From assembly GCA_007692585.1 (NCBI GenBank), contig REBU01000064.1:1-64000 (forward strand): a DNA stretch of 64,000 nt, given 5' to 3'. The DNA is from Paracoccaceae bacterium. GTDB taxonomy: Bacteria; Pseudomonadota; Alphaproteobacteria; Rhodobacterales; Rhodobacteraceae. The notes beneath the pieces were generated by a model. It made no database searches and was not told the DNA's origin. It was given only the letters and a program-made list of their open reading frames with translations. Below are positions 39,053 through 49,497 of the stretch, piece after piece. Position numbers and translations under genes: made by a program. Each line of letters opens with the position of its first letter. Position 1 is the first letter of the stretch.

Positions 39053-39514
39053 ATGGCACAGATCGGCGAAACCGCCCCGGATTTCACTCTGCCCCGCGAT
39101 GGCGGTGGCGACGTCACCTTGTCGGCGGTCAAGCCCGCCAAGGTGGTGCTGTATTTCTACCCGCGCGACGACACGCCCGGTTGCACCACGGAGGCGCTGG
39201 AATTCACCGCCCAGATCGCCGAGTTCGAGGCCGCAGGCGCGAAAGTCATCGGGATTTCGAAGGACACGGTCGCAAAGCATGACAAGTTCATCGCGAAGCA
39301 CGACCTTGGTGTGATCCTTGCGTCTGATGCAGACTCCGACGTCTGCGAACGCTATGGCGTCTGGGTCGAAAAGAGCATGTATGGCAAGACCTCGATGGGG
39401 ATCGAGCGGGCAAGTTTCCTGATCGACAGCGAAGGCCGCATCGCGCAGGTCTGGCGCAAGGTCAAGGCCAAGGGCCATGCCGCTGAAGTGCTCGAAGCCG
39501 TGCGCGCCCTGTGA
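39053..39514 (+). CDS. bcp: Thioredoxin-dependent thiol peroxidase (peroxiredoxin)
   Basis: 'VVLYFYPRDDTPGCTTEALEF', 'VIGISKDTVAKHDKF'. Confidence 0.94.
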   Translation: MAQIGETAPDFTLPRDGGGDVTLSAVKPAKVVLYFYPRDDTPGCTTEALEFTAQIAEFEAAGAKVIGISKDTVAKHDKFIAKHDLGVILASDADSDVCERYGVWVEKSMYGKTSMGIERASFLIDSEGRIAQVWRKVKAKGHAAEVLEAVRAL

Positions 39515-40323
39515 GCCTGACGCTGCGCGAAATGGCCGTGGCGGTGCTGAACACCGCTGACGGGCGCGCCAAGACTGCGCTGTCGCGCGTGCATGCGGCA
39601 GCGTGGTTTGCCGCGCGCAAGGCGGGCACGCCCTTGGCCTTGGGCACGGCCGCGCCGCCGGACCGGCCCGCGCGGCCCGCGCAGCCTGAGCTTCTGGACC
39701 CGCGCGATGTGCCCAAGCGCCGCCCTGGCACGCCGGAAGGGCGTATCGCCATCCTGCACGCGATCGCCCATATCGAGTTGAACGCGGTCGACCTGCACTG
39801 GGACATGATCGCACGCTTCCCTCAGACCGAGATGCCGATTGGTTTCTTTGACGACTGGGTGAAATCGGCGGATGAGGAATCGAAGCATTTCAACCTGATC
39901 TGCGACTGTCTGGAAGCGCAAGGTAGCCATTATGGCGCCCTGCCCGCCCATGCGGGCATGTGGCGTGCGGCGGAAGATACCGCAGGCGATATTCTGGGAC
40001 GACTTGCCGTTGTGCCGATGGTGCTGGAAGCACGCGGCCTCGATGTCACGCCAGGCATGATCGAGATCTTCCGGCGCGCCAAGGACGCCCAAGCCATCGC
40101 GGCGCTGGAGCTCATCTATGCCGAGGAAGTGGGCCATGTCGCCTATGGGTCGAAATGGTTCAACTTCCTGTGCGGGCGTGCGGGGCTTGATCCGCAGCCG
40201 GTGTTTCTCGATCTCGTGCGGCGCTATTTCCACAGCCCCCTGCGCCCGCCCTTCAACGAGGAAAAGCGGGCGCAGGCCGGGATTCCACCCGATTTTTACT
40301 GGCCGCTCACCGAACCCGCCTGA
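39511..40323 (+). CDS. Ferritin-like DUF455 family protein
   Basis: 'AILHAIAHIELNAVDLHWDMIARFPQ', 'DWVKSADEESKHFNLICDCLEAQGSHYGALPAH'; GTG start overlapping the bcp stop. Confidence 0.88.
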   Translation: MSLTLREMAVAVLNTADGRAKTALSRVHAAAWFAARKAGTPLALGTAAPPDRPARPAQPELLDPRDVPKRRPGTPEGRIAILHAIAHIELNAVDLHWDMIARFPQTEMPIGFFDDWVKSADEESKHFNLICDCLEAQGSHYGALPAHAGMWRAAEDTAGDILGRLAVVPMVLEARGLDVTPGMIEIFRRAKDAQAIAALELIYAEEVGHVAYGSKWFNFLCGRAGLDPQPVFLDLVRRYFHSPLRPPFNEEKRAQAGIPPDFYWPLTEPA

Positions 40324-40594
40324 GAGCGCCCGTGACCGCGTCCCGGCATTTTCCGGCCCGACCGCATTGTTTTTCCTGACAGATTGTCTCAGATCAGGCT
40401 GAAAATCGGCAAGTTCTCGCCCATTTTGGTCCACCAACGCGCCGCGACAGGCGCGCGCGACGATTTGAGGTTGCCCCATGGAACCGCGCGGCTTATCCGA
40501 AATCCCGGGAATGGGCGTTCAAACGCGCTCATTGTGCGTGTGAATTGTATTGCCATTGACATGGTGCGTGACGTTTCCCGGAACCAGAAACGGA

Positions 40595-41947
40595 ATGATT
40601 GCCTTGAAAAGACACCTAGTTCGCGCCAACCAGCGGCTGGAATATTATCTTCCTGAGCAGCGGTTGTTCCTCCGTTCGGACAACATGACCCGCTTTGTGC
40701 GCCTGCGCCCGTTTTCGCAGGCCCTTGGGATCGCAGCCGTCACCACTTTTTTCGCCTGGGGGGTCATCGCCACCTCAATCCTGCTGATGGATGCGATCGG
40801 ATCGGGCAATCTGCGCGATCAGGCGATTCGGGACCAAGCGAATTACGAACAGCGCCTGAACCAACTTGCCAATGAGCGCGACATGCGCGCCCGGGAAACC
40901 GAAACTGCACAGGCGCGGTTCACCGAAGCCATGGAACGGATTTCGGAGATGCAGATGCAACTCCTTGCCTCCGAAGAGCGGCGGCTGGAGTTGGAAACCG
41001 GAATTGATGCGATCCACAACACCATCCGGCGCGTGACCAGCGAACGCGACGAAGCGCGCGCGCGCCTTGCAGAAGTGACGCGCACGCTGGAATCTGAGAC
41101 CGGGTCAACACGCACGGCAGCGGACCGCAACCGCGACAATGAGGAAATGCTCGATTACCTGCTGGCCGCGATGGATCGCACCTCGCGCGTGACGCATGAT
41201 CTGAGCATCGACGCAGATCAGGCGCGCCATCAGGCCCAGCATCTCGCGCTGGAAAATGAGCTGCTGAAAGATCGCAATCACATGATCTTCACCCAGCTGG
41301 AAGAGGCGCTGGACGCTGTCGTGGCCCCGATGGAACGCGTGTTCCGCAGCGCTGGTGTGTCGCCTGACCAGATCCGGCGGCTGGTGCGGCAGGGGGCGTC
41401 TTCGCAAACGGCCTCGCTGCGCCCGATCGCTGTCTCGACATCCGGCACGATGGGCCCAAGTCAGGACATCGCCCGCGCCAATGCGGTGCTGGCGCGCATG
41501 GCCGATGTGCAGGCCTATCGGCAGGGCATTGACCGCCTGCCCGTGGCGCGTCCGGTGAATGCCTCTGCCGTGCGTGAAACGTCGGGGTTCGGGATGCGCC
41601 GCCATCCTCTGACCGGGCGCTCGACGATGCATAACGGGCTGGACTGGGCCGGTTCGCGTGGGACACCGATCCTGGCTTCGGCTGACGGGGTCGTGAAACA
41701 AGCCGGACGTCAAGGCGGGTATGGTAATCTGGTGATCATCGAGCACGAATTCGGCATCGAGACCTATTACGCGCATTTGAACTCCATCGATGTGCGGGTG
41801 GGACAAAGGGTCTCGCGCGGCCAGCGGATTGGTGGTATGGGCACGACAGGCGCGTCGACCGGCGTGCACTTGCACTATGAAGTGCGCGTGAATGGTCGGC
41901 CAGTGAACCCGATCACATATATAAGGGCTGGACAGCATGTTTTCTAA
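40595..41947 (+). CDS. M23-family peptidoglycan metallopeptidase with coiled-coil region
   Basis: 'SGFGMRRHPLTGRSTMHNGLDWAGSRGTPILASADGVVK', 'GNLVIIEHEFGIETYYAHLNSIDVRVGQRVSRGQRIG', 'TGVHLHYEVRVNG'. Confidence 0.93.
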   Translation: MIALKRHLVRANQRLEYYLPEQRLFLRSDNMTRFVRLRPFSQALGIAAVTTFFAWGVIATSILLMDAIGSGNLRDQAIRDQANYEQRLNQLANERDMRARETETAQARFTEAMERISEMQMQLLASEERRLELETGIDAIHNTIRRVTSERDEARARLAEVTRTLESETGSTRTAADRNRDNEEMLDYLLAAMDRTSRVTHDLSIDADQARHQAQHLALENELLKDRNHMIFTQLEEALDAVVAPMERVFRSAGVSPDQIRRLVRQGASSQTASLRPIAVSTSGTMGPSQDIARANAVLARMADVQAYRQGIDRLPVARPVNASAVRETSGFGMRRHPLTGRSTMHNGLDWAGSRGTPILASADGVVKQAGRQGGYGNLVIIEHEFGIETYYAHLNSIDVRVGQRVSRGQRIGGMGTTGASTGVHLHYEVRVNGRPVNPITYIRAGQHVF

Positions 41948-42512
41948 GAGTCGCATCAATGACCCCGCACCCAAAGCGTCACCCGACGTGACCCCTGCGA
42001 AGCCCATGGATACGACACCGTCCTTCATGCGCACTGCGCCAGCTGATTCGGCCCCGTCGCACGTGACCAAGTCAAAGCCCGCAGCGTCGGTTCTGGCGGC
42101 GGATATGACTGTGACTGGCAACCTCAAGACCACGGGTGATGTCGTGATCGAAGGTGTGGTGGACGGGGACATCCGCGCGCATCTTCTGACCGTGGGTGAA
42201 ACAGCGACCATTCGCGGCGAGATCGTGGCCGATGATATCGTGATCAACGGGCGCGTCATCGGGCGCGTGCGCGGTCTGAAAGTACGCCTGACGTCTTCAG
42301 CGCAAGTCGAAGGCGATATCATCCACAAGACGATCGCGATCGAATCGGGCGCGCATTTCGAAGGTTCGGTGCAGCGTCAGGACGATCCGCTGCAAACGAA
42401 TCGCGAGAACCAGATGCGCAATGACGCAAGCGCTGCGCCGGCGCCCAAGCGTCACGAAGGGTCTGAGGTGGTGAAGCAGGCCACAGATGCAAAGAAGACC
42501 GCGAACCACTAA
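41937..42512 (+). CDS. Bactofilin (polymer-forming cytoskeletal protein)
   Basis: 'VLAADMTVTGNLKTTGDVVIEGVVDGDIRAHLLTVGETATIRGEIVADDIVINGRVIGRVRG'; 11-bp overlap with M23 gene. Confidence 0.92.
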   Translation: MFSKSRINDPAPKASPDVTPAKPMDTTPSFMRTAPADSAPSHVTKSKPAASVLAADMTVTGNLKTTGDVVIEGVVDGDIRAHLLTVGETATIRGEIVADDIVINGRVIGRVRGLKVRLTSSAQVEGDIIHKTIAIESGAHFEGSVQRQDDPLQTNRENQMRNDASAAPAPKRHEGSEVVKQATDAKKTANH

Positions 42513-42535
42513 GCTGTGTTGCGATCACCCGCAGC

Positions 42536-42567
42536 AAAAAAGCCGCGCCCTGAGGCGCGGCTTTTTT
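42536..42567 (+). terminator. Strong intrinsic terminator
   Basis: AAAAAAGCCGCGCC-CTGA-GGCGCGGCTTTTTT. Confidence 0.95.
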
Positions 42568-42611
42568 GTTATCCGACTACCGACAAATAATGCTCTTGTC
42601 GCAGGAAGATC

Positions 42612-42695
42612 TGGTGCGGGTGGAGAGACTCGAACTCTCACGCCTTGCGGCGGAGGATTTTGAATCCTCTGCGTCTACCGTTCCGCCACACCCGC
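42612..42695 (-). tRNA. tRNA-Leu (anticodon CAA)
   Basis: Reverse complement GCGGGTGTGGCGGAACGGTAGACGCAGAGGATTCAAAATCCTC...GAGTTCGAGTCTCTCCACCCGCACCA; loop TTCAAAA, encoded CCA. Confidence 0.94.
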
Positions 42696-42911
42696 AGCGA
42701 TCGACCCGATGTAGCGCGGAAAAATCTGCGCCGCAACTCCCGTTTCTGCGCAAGACGCGTGCAGTCGGTGAAATCTCGCAAGATTGACGCATTATGCGCA
42801 ATATGCTAAGCGGCACGCTCATGTTGCCAATGGCAATTTACCGCAAGCGGGGCGCGAAATAGCGGCGTCCCAGAACAGATCACGGCCCGATGCCGGATCA
42901 CATGGACGCAT

Positions 42912-44381
42912 ATGACGCAATTTTCTGACCTACGCCTGGACCCGAAGGTTCTAAAAGCCATCGAAGAAGCTGGCTATACCACCCCTACCCCGATTCAGGC
43001 GCAAGCTATCCCGCATGCTCTGGAAGGGCGCGATGTGCTGGGGATCGCGCAAACAGGGACTGGCAAGACCGCCTCTTTCACCCTGCCGCTGATCACCCGC
43101 CTGGGCCGTGGTCGCGCACGGGCACGCATGCCGCGGTCACTTGTGCTGGCACCAACCCGCGAACTGGCCGCGCAGGTGGCGGAGAATTTCGACACTTACG
43201 CGAAGTACACCCGCCTGACCAAGGCGCTCTTGATCGGCGGCGTGGCCTTTGGCGAGCAGGACAAACTGATCGACCGTGGTGTTGACGTGTTGATCGCGAC
43301 GCCCGGTCGCCTGCTTGACCATTTCGAGCGCGGAAAGCTCTTGTTGACCGGCGTCGAAGTCATGGTGGTAGACGAGGCCGACCGCATGCTGGATATGGGC
43401 TTCATCCCCGATATCGAGCGGATTTTCGGCCTGACGCCCTTCACGCGGCAGACCTTCTTCTATTCGGCCACGATGGCGCCGGAAATCGAGCGGATCACCA
43501 ACACCTTTTTGTCGAATCCGGCCCGGATCGAAATCGCGCGGCAAGCGACGGCCTCCGAGACGATCACACAGGAGCTGATAGAACTGCCCGCCACAAAGCG
43601 TGATGCCGCCGCGAAACTGAAGCGCGAGGCACTGCGTGCGATCATCGAGGCCGAGGGCGACAAGCTTGAGAATGCGATCATCTTCTGCAACCGCAAGGTC
43701 GAAGTGGATATCCTGTCGAAATCGCTGAGCAAGCATAAACTGGATGCGGCCCCGATCCACGGCGATCTGGACCAGTCGCTGCGCACCCGCACTCTCGAGC
43801 GCTTCCGCGCGGGTGATCTGAAACTGCTGATCGCGTCGGATGTTGCCGCGCGGGGGCTGGATGTGCCTTCTGTCAGCCATGTGTTCAACTTCGATCTGCC
43901 ATCGCATCCCGAAGATTATGTGCATCGGATCGGGCGCACGGGCCGTGCGGGTCGGTCAGGCAAAGCGATCTCGCTGATGGTACCTGCTGATCAGAAATAC
44001 CTGGAACAGATCGAGCAACTGCTGCAGCGCCCCCTGCCGCGTGGCATTGCCCCCGGTATCGAGAGCCTGAAAACCGCGCCCGAAAGCGACGCCCCAACAC
44101 CACGCCCCAAGCGCACGCGCGGCGCGCGCTCCGCGGCGAAGGTCGACGCGCCTGAAACGCAGGTCGAAACGCCGCTGGCTGAGCCCGTGGCCCAGATCGT
44201 AGAGCCTGTCGCACTTGCGGAACCGCCTGTTCGCCGCGAGGACGCTCCAGCACCGCGGGAACGCCGCGACGCAGACCGCAGCAACCGGGACCGTAGCGGA
44301 CGCCGTGACAATCGCGACAATATCGTGGGCATGGGCGATCATGTGCCCGATTTCCTGCTGCGTGAATTTCGCGTCGCCTGA
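42912..44381 (+). CDS. DEAD/DEAH-box RNA helicase (RhlE-like)
   Basis: 'TPTPIQAQAIPHALEGRDVLGIAQTGTGKTASFTLPL', 'VDEADRMLDMGF', 'SATMAPEI', 'HRIGRTGRAGRSG'. Confidence 0.95.
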   Translation: MTQFSDLRLDPKVLKAIEEAGYTTPTPIQAQAIPHALEGRDVLGIAQTGTGKTASFTLPLITRLGRGRARARMPRSLVLAPTRELAAQVAENFDTYAKYTRLTKALLIGGVAFGEQDKLIDRGVDVLIATPGRLLDHFERGKLLLTGVEVMVVDEADRMLDMGFIPDIERIFGLTPFTRQTFFYSATMAPEIERITNTFLSNPARIEIARQATASETITQELIELPATKRDAAAKLKREALRAIIEAEGDKLENAIIFCNRKVEVDILSKSLSKHKLDAAPIHGDLDQSLRTRTLERFRAGDLKLLIASDVAARGLDVPSVSHVFNFDLPSHPEDYVHRIGRTGRAGRSGKAISLMVPADQKYLEQIEQLLQRPLPRGIAPGIESLKTAPESDAPTPRPKRTRGARSAAKVDAPETQVETPLAEPVAQIVEPVALAEPPVRREDAPAPRERRDADRSNRDRSGRRDNRDNIVGMGDHVPDFLLREFRVA

Positions 44382-44403
44382 AACGAAAGCCGCAATGCAA
44401 ATG

Positions 44404-44432
44404 AAAAAGCCGCCCTGACCGGGGCGGCTTTT
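44404..44432 (+). terminator. Intrinsic terminator after the helicase gene
   Basis: AAAAGCCGCCC-TGACCG-GGGCGGCTTTT. Confidence 0.88.
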
Positions 44433-44453
44433 GCTTTGGATGACGAAATTCAC

Positions 44454-45545
44454 TCAGCGGTAAAGCAACGATACTTTATTGTGAAACAGATGGATCTTCG
44501 AAGGGTCGGCCTTCAGCTTGACGCTGCGCCCCTTCAGATTTGTGTGGATCCCGGCGAGCTTGGCAAGGACCGGTGCGGCACCTGCAGTTTCGGGCTTGTA
44601 ATACAGCACAGTCAATTCACCCAGTGCTTCGAGAAGCTCCACTTCGCCCTGATAGAGGAAATCCGCGTCATCTGTCGCAACCAGATCCTCGGGGCGCACG
44701 CCCAGATTGACCTTCAGGCCCATATCCGCCTCAGTGGTGGGAATGTCGGCTTTCGCCGTGCCCCCACCCGCGAGCTTGACGGTCGTCTGCGCACCGGTCG
44801 CCGTGATCTCGCCTGGCAGTAGGTTCATCGCAGGCGAGCCTATGAATTGCGCAACGAATTCGCCGTTCGGGCGCTCATAAAGCTCCAGCGGCGTGCCCAC
44901 TTGTGCGATCCCCCCGCCCGCAAGCACCACGATGCGCGTGGCGAGTGTCATCGCTTCGACCTGATCATGAGTCACATAGATCATGGTCGAGTCGGGCATG
45001 GATTCCTTGAGTTTCGCGATCTCGATCCGGGTCGCCACACGCAAAGCTGCATCAAGGTTGGAGAGCGGCTCATCAAAGAGATACACTTTCGGATCGCGCA
45101 CGATGGAGCGCCCGATCGCAACGCGCTGACGCTGCCCGCCTGACAAAGCCTTCGGCAGGCGGTCGAGGTAGGGGCCAAGTTGCAGGATTTCTGCCGCGCG
45201 CTCGACCGCCGCATCAATCTCGGATCTGGATTTCTTGGCAATCTTCAGCGCGAAGGACATGTTGTCACGCACCGTCATATGCGGATAGAGCGCATAGGAC
45301 TGAAACACCATCGCGATCCCGCGTTGCGAGGGCGGGATGTCATTGACCACAGTCCCGTCGATTTCCAACGTCCCGCCCGAGATCTTTTCGAGCCCCGCAA
45401 TCATGCGCAGCAGCGTCGATTTCCCGCAGCCCGACGGGCCAACAAAAACGATCAACTCGCCTTTCTTGATATCGAGATCGATATTCGACAGCACTTTGAC
45501 TTCGCCATAGGCTTTGGCGATGTCCTTCAGTCGCAGATCGGCCAT
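44454..45545 (-). CDS. aglK: Alpha-glucoside ABC transporter ATP-binding protein
   Basis: MalK/UgpC type: 'FVGPSGCGKSTLLRMIAGLE', 'LSGGQRQRVAIGRSIVRDPKVYLFDEPLSNLDAALR', TOBE region; last gene in agl order. Confidence 0.93.
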   Translation of the reverse strand: MADLRLKDIAKAYGEVKVLSNIDLDIKKGELIVFVGPSGCGKSTLLRMIAGLEKISGGTLEIDGTVVNDIPPSQRGIAMVFQSYALYPHMTVRDNMSFALKIAKKSRSEIDAAVERAAEILQLGPYLDRLPKALSGGQRQRVAIGRSIVRDPKVYLFDEPLSNLDAALRVATRIEIAKLKESMPDSTMIYVTHDQVEAMTLATRIVVLAGGGIAQVGTPLELYERPNGEFVAQFIGSPAMNLLPGEITATGAQTTVKLAGGGTAKADIPTTEADMGLKVNLGVRPEDLVATDDADFLYQGEVELLEALGELTVLYYKPETAGAAPVLAKLAGIHTNLKGRSVKLKADPSKIHLFHNKVSLLYR

Positions 45546-45565
45546 ACTCTTCCCCCCTCGTGATT

Positions 45566-47218
45566 TTATCGCCTGACGACCAGACAAGGTTGCCACGGTC
45601 CCAGATGCACCAACCCGTCTTCGCCCAGACCCGAGCTGTTCAACTCCTGGCCTATGGTCTGCCACCGCCCGTCCGGCAGATAGAGTGTCGCAGGATCATG
45701 GCTGAGATTGAACGCGCAGAACAACTCCTCGCCCGCGTCGGTGCGCATGAAGCTCAGAACGTCGCCAGAGACAGACAACGCATTGATCGAGCCGCGCTTG
45801 AGCGCGGGATGCGCATGGCGCAGCGCAATCGCACGACGGTAATGGTGCAGCAACGCATCAGGCGCGCGCTCCTGCGCATCGACAGCGAGGTGCAGATGCT
45901 CGCGCGCGACAGGCAACCACGGGTTCCCTTGCGAAAAGCCGCCATTCTGGGTGTCGCTGGTCCAGACCATTGGTGTGCGGCAGCCATCGCGGCCCTTGAA
46001 TTCCGGCCAGAACTGGATGCCATAGGGATCTTGCAGATCCTGGAACCTGAGCTCCGCTTCCTGCAGGCCCAACTCCTCGCCCTGATAGAGGCAAACCGAG
46101 CCGCGCAGGCACAGCAGGAGCGTTGCATAGGCGCGTGCCGCCGCCGGGCTGAGATCCCAGCGTGAAATATGGCGCACAACATCATGATTGGAGAACGCCC
46201 AGCAGGCCCAGCCTTCTGCGGCAACATGATCGACATGGCGCAGCACGGCCGCGACCCGCGCTGCCGAAGGTGCATCGGGGGCAAGGAACTCGAATGCGTA
46301 GCACATCTGCACCTTGTCGCCACCCGAGGTATATTCGCCCATGATCTCCAGCCCGCGCTGTGCATCACCGACTTCGCCGACGGCCGCCGCGTCATAGGTG
46401 TCGAGCACGGCACGGAAGCGGCGCAGGAATTCCAGATTCTCGGGCCGGTTCTTGTCGTAGAGATGTTCCTGATGGTTATACGGGTTCACCGCTGGCGCGA
46501 TCGAGGCATTGCGGCGCTCGGGCGGCAGGGCCGGATTGTCGCGCAGATCGTAGTCATGGACGTAGAAATTGATCGTATCGAGCCGGAAACCGTTCACCCC
46601 GCGCTCCAGCCAGAAACGCGCGACGTTGAGCAGTTCTTCCTGCACCTGCGGTTCATGGAAATTCAGGTCGGGCTGCGAGGCAAGGAAGTTGTGGAGGTAA
46701 TACTGGCAGCGCGTCGAGTCCCAGGCCCAGGCCGAGCCGCCGAAGATCGACAGCCAGTTGTTGGGCGGCGTGCCGTCGGGTTTTGCCTCCGCCCAGACAT
46801 ACCAGTTGGCGCGGGGATTGTCGTGGCTTGACCGGCTTTCGATGAACCAGGGATGCTGGTCGGACGAATGCGACAGCACCAGATCGATCAGGACTTTCAG
46901 CCCCAGTCGATGGGCCGTTTTCACCAGCGCGTCGAAATCCGACAGGGTGCCAAACATCGGATCAACATCGCAATAATCAGACACATCATAGCCGAAATCC
47001 TTCATTGGCGAGGTGAAGAACGGGCTGATCCAGATCACATCGACGCCGAGCGACGCGATGTAGGGCAGCCGCTCGATGATTCCACGCAGATCGCCGATCC
47101 CGTCGCCATTGCTGTCCTGATAGCTGCGCGGATAGATCTGATAGATCACCGCACCGCGCCACCAGTCCGGGTGGTGCTCCAGACCTGATTTGGCCTGCAA
47201 CAAAGATTGAACAGTCAC
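45566..47218 (-). CDS. aglA: Alpha-glucosidase (GH13)
   Basis: 'WWRGAVIYQIYPRSYQDSNGDGIGDLRGI', 'GVNGFRLDTINFYVHD', 'AVGEVGD', 'FSNHDVVRHISRW'. Confidence 0.95.
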   Translation of the reverse strand: MTVQSLLQAKSGLEHHPDWWRGAVIYQIYPRSYQDSNGDGIGDLRGIIERLPYIASLGVDVIWISPFFTSPMKDFGYDVSDYCDVDPMFGTLSDFDALVKTAHRLGLKVLIDLVLSHSSDQHPWFIESRSSHDNPRANWYVWAEAKPDGTPPNNWLSIFGGSAWAWDSTRCQYYLHNFLASQPDLNFHEPQVQEELLNVARFWLERGVNGFRLDTINFYVHDYDLRDNPALPPERRNASIAPAVNPYNHQEHLYDKNRPENLEFLRRFRAVLDTYDAAAVGEVGDAQRGLEIMGEYTSGGDKVQMCYAFEFLAPDAPSAARVAAVLRHVDHVAAEGWACWAFSNHDVVRHISRWDLSPAAARAYATLLLCLRGSVCLYQGEELGLQEAELRFQDLQDPYGIQFWPEFKGRDGCRTPMVWTSDTQNGGFSQGNPWLPVAREHLHLAVDAQERAPDALLHHYRRAIALRHAHPALKRGSINALSVSGDVLSFMRTDAGEELFCAFNLSHDPATLYLPDGRWQTIGQELNSSGLGEDGLVHLGPWQPCLVVRR

Positions 47219-47230
47219 GTCGTCTTTTCC

Positions 47231-48382
47231 TTACTTGACGGAGCCAGCCAGCAGGCCGCGCACCAGGTAGCGTTGCATTGTGAAGAAAACCAGAAGCGGC
47301 ACAGCAATCGAAATAAAGGCCGCGGTGGCCAGAATGCCCCAATCCCCGCCGCGCGAGCCCAGAAGGTCATCGGCAATCTTGACCGTCATTACCTGCGCCT
47401 CGGAGCTGGAGGGCAGAAAGACCTTGGCCACGAGCAGGTCGTTCCATGTCCAGAGGAACTGAAAGATCGCGAAAGAAGCCAGCGCCGGGAAGCTGAGCGG
47501 CAGGATGATACGCACGAAGATCTGGAAATCCGTCGCGCCATCAACCTTTGCGCTCTCGATGATGTCACGCGGCAACCCGACCATGTAATTTCGCAAGAGA
47601 TAGACCGCCAGCGGCAGCCCGAAGCCCGTATGCGCAAGCCATATCCCAAGGAAACTCTGTCCGATCCCGATATTGGTATGCAGCGTCAGAAGCGGCACAA
47701 GCGCAAGCTGCAAGGGCACGACCAGAAGCCCCACCACCGCCGCGATCAGCAGCCCTCGGCCCGGAAAATCCATCCATGCGAGCGCATAGGCGGCAAAGGC
47801 CGCGATCAGGATGGGGATGATCGTGGCCGGGATGGTCACGGTCAGCGTGTTGATGAAGGCGCGGTCCATCCCATCGGCAAAGAGCACCGTGCGGTAATTG
47901 TTGAGCGTGAATTTCGGCGGGGTCCGTGCCTCGAAATAGAGCGTCGGGCCACGATCCAGCGCCTCGGGCGTCTCGATCCGGAAGCTCCCGTCACGCGCGA
48001 CGACAAGCGTGCCACCGCCGCGCAACTCCGACACTTCGCCCGCGGCGAACTCTGCCGGCGCGACCGCGCGGGTACCATAGGCGGCCACTGTGCCTGCCCC
48101 GTCAGGGAAATTCGAGGTCAAAGACGGGTCCGCGAAGACATTGCCCTCCAGCACGAAGACTCCATTTTCCTCGCGCGGGTTATCTGTCGCAACACGGGTG
48201 CGGAAGTTGAGATCCACCGACATGGGGGCCTGCCACCAGCCGGAATTCGAGATCTGGTCGCGATCGCGGAAGCTCGACACAAAGAGGCCAATTGTGGGCA
48301 GAAGCCACAACAGCACGAGGATCAGCACGGTGATGTTTACCAGCACCTTGCTGCTGGAATTCTGTCCGGCAATATTGTCCAT
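47231..48382 (-). CDS. aglG: Alpha-glucoside ABC transporter permease
   Basis: MalG-like 'ESAKVDGATDFQIFVRIILPLSFPALASFAIFQFLWTWNDLLVA'. Confidence 0.92.
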   Translation of the reverse strand: MDNIAGQNSSSKVLVNITVLILVLLWLLPTIGLFVSSFRDRDQISNSGWWQAPMSVDLNFRTRVATDNPREENGVFVLEGNVFADPSLTSNFPDGAGTVAAYGTRAVAPAEFAAGEVSELRGGGTLVVARDGSFRIETPEALDRGPTLYFEARTPPKFTLNNYRTVLFADGMDRAFINTLTVTIPATIIPILIAAFAAYALAWMDFPGRGLLIAAVVGLLVVPLQLALVPLLTLHTNIGIGQSFLGIWLAHTGFGLPLAVYLLRNYMVGLPRDIIESAKVDGATDFQIFVRIILPLSFPALASFAIFQFLWTWNDLLVAKVFLPSSSEAQVMTVKIADDLLGSRGGDWGILATAAFISIAVPLLVFFTMQRYLVRGLLAGSVK

Positions 48383-48399
48383 GAACCCTGCCCTCCCCC

Positions 48400-49377
48400 T
48401 CAGCGCATTTCTTTCCGGGCCTGCCGGATGTTCGAGATCATCACCGGCAGGACAAGGATCATGATGACAAAGGCCACGGCTGTCGCCCGCCCATCATCGC
48501 GAAACATGTAGGTCATCATGTAACTCGGCAGGATATGCGTGCCGAAGTTACCACCCGTCATGGTGTAGACGATATCGAACACCTTGAGCGTCAGGATGGT
48601 GATCGTTGTCCAGACCACGATGATCGTGCCCATGATCTGCGGCACCTTGATCTTGAAAAACACCTGAAACGGGTTCGCCCCATCGATGATCGCGGCCTCG
48701 ATGGTTTCTTCGGGGATCCCGCGCAGGGCCGCCGACAGGATGACCATGGCGAAGCCCGTCTGGATCCAGACGAGGATGAACATCAGCAGGAAATTGTTCC
48801 AGAACGGCACTTGCAACGGATCGAGCGCGGCCATGCCCATGCTGTCGCGGATCGCATTGATGATGCCGATATCGGGGTTGGCCGAATAGACGAAACGCCA
48901 GATCAGCGAGGCCCCCACGAAACTGATCGCCATCGGCATGAAAATCAGCGACTTGGCGATATTGCCCCAGCGCAACCGGTCGGTGAGCTGCGCGATCAGG
49001 AGCCCGAAGAAGGTCGCGGCGGCCGGGACAAACAAAACCCAGAGCAGATTGTTGAATACCGCCGTGCGGAAGGTGGATTCGTTGAAAAGGTCGAAGTAAT
49101 TGCCCAGCCCGATGAAATTATTGCCCGAGCGGTCAAAGAGCGAGCGCCAGAAAGAGCCGACGACCGGATAGGCCAGATAGAGGCCCAACGCAAACATCGC
49201 CGGAAAGAGGAACAGCCACGGACGCACCTGATTGGCGCGGTTGATGTTGCGCCCGGCCTGCGGTCCCTTGGCCGGGAAAATCACCTTGTCGAGCAATATG
49301 TTCGAAAAGTAGAAATACCCGACGCAGCCACCGACGCCGATGATGATCGTCAGAATACCTTGCAAGACTGGTGACAT
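48400..49377 (-). CDS. aglF: Alpha-glucoside ABC transporter permease
   Basis: MalF-like 'EETIEAAIIDGANPFQVFFKIKVPQIMGTIIVV'. Confidence 0.92.
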   Translation of the reverse strand: MSPVLQGILTIIIGVGGCVGYFYFSNILLDKVIFPAKGPQAGRNINRANQVRPWLFLFPAMFALGLYLAYPVVGSFWRSLFDRSGNNFIGLGNYFDLFNESTFRTAVFNNLLWVLFVPAAATFFGLLIAQLTDRLRWGNIAKSLIFMPMAISFVGASLIWRFVYSANPDIGIINAIRDSMGMAALDPLQVPFWNNFLLMFILVWIQTGFAMVILSAALRGIPEETIEAAIIDGANPFQVFFKIKVPQIMGTIIVVWTTITILTLKVFDIVYTMTGGNFGTHILPSYMMTYMFRDDGRATAVAFVIMILVLPVMISNIRQARKEMR

Positions 49378-49467
49378 GTTGCGCCTCCCTCAAACCTGCT
49401 TACGACGCGCACCCATTGGAGCGAGACATGCAGGCCATTTCCCTGTCAAAACGCCAGTCAAAACCGG

Positions 49468-49497
49468 CTGTCAGGGCCGCATGAACAGCCCTGACAG
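49468..49497. other. Intercistronic hairpin between aglE and aglF
   Basis: 10-bp perfect stem CTGTCAGGGC/GCCCTGACAG with 10-nt loop just downstream of the aglE stop. Confidence 0.75.
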
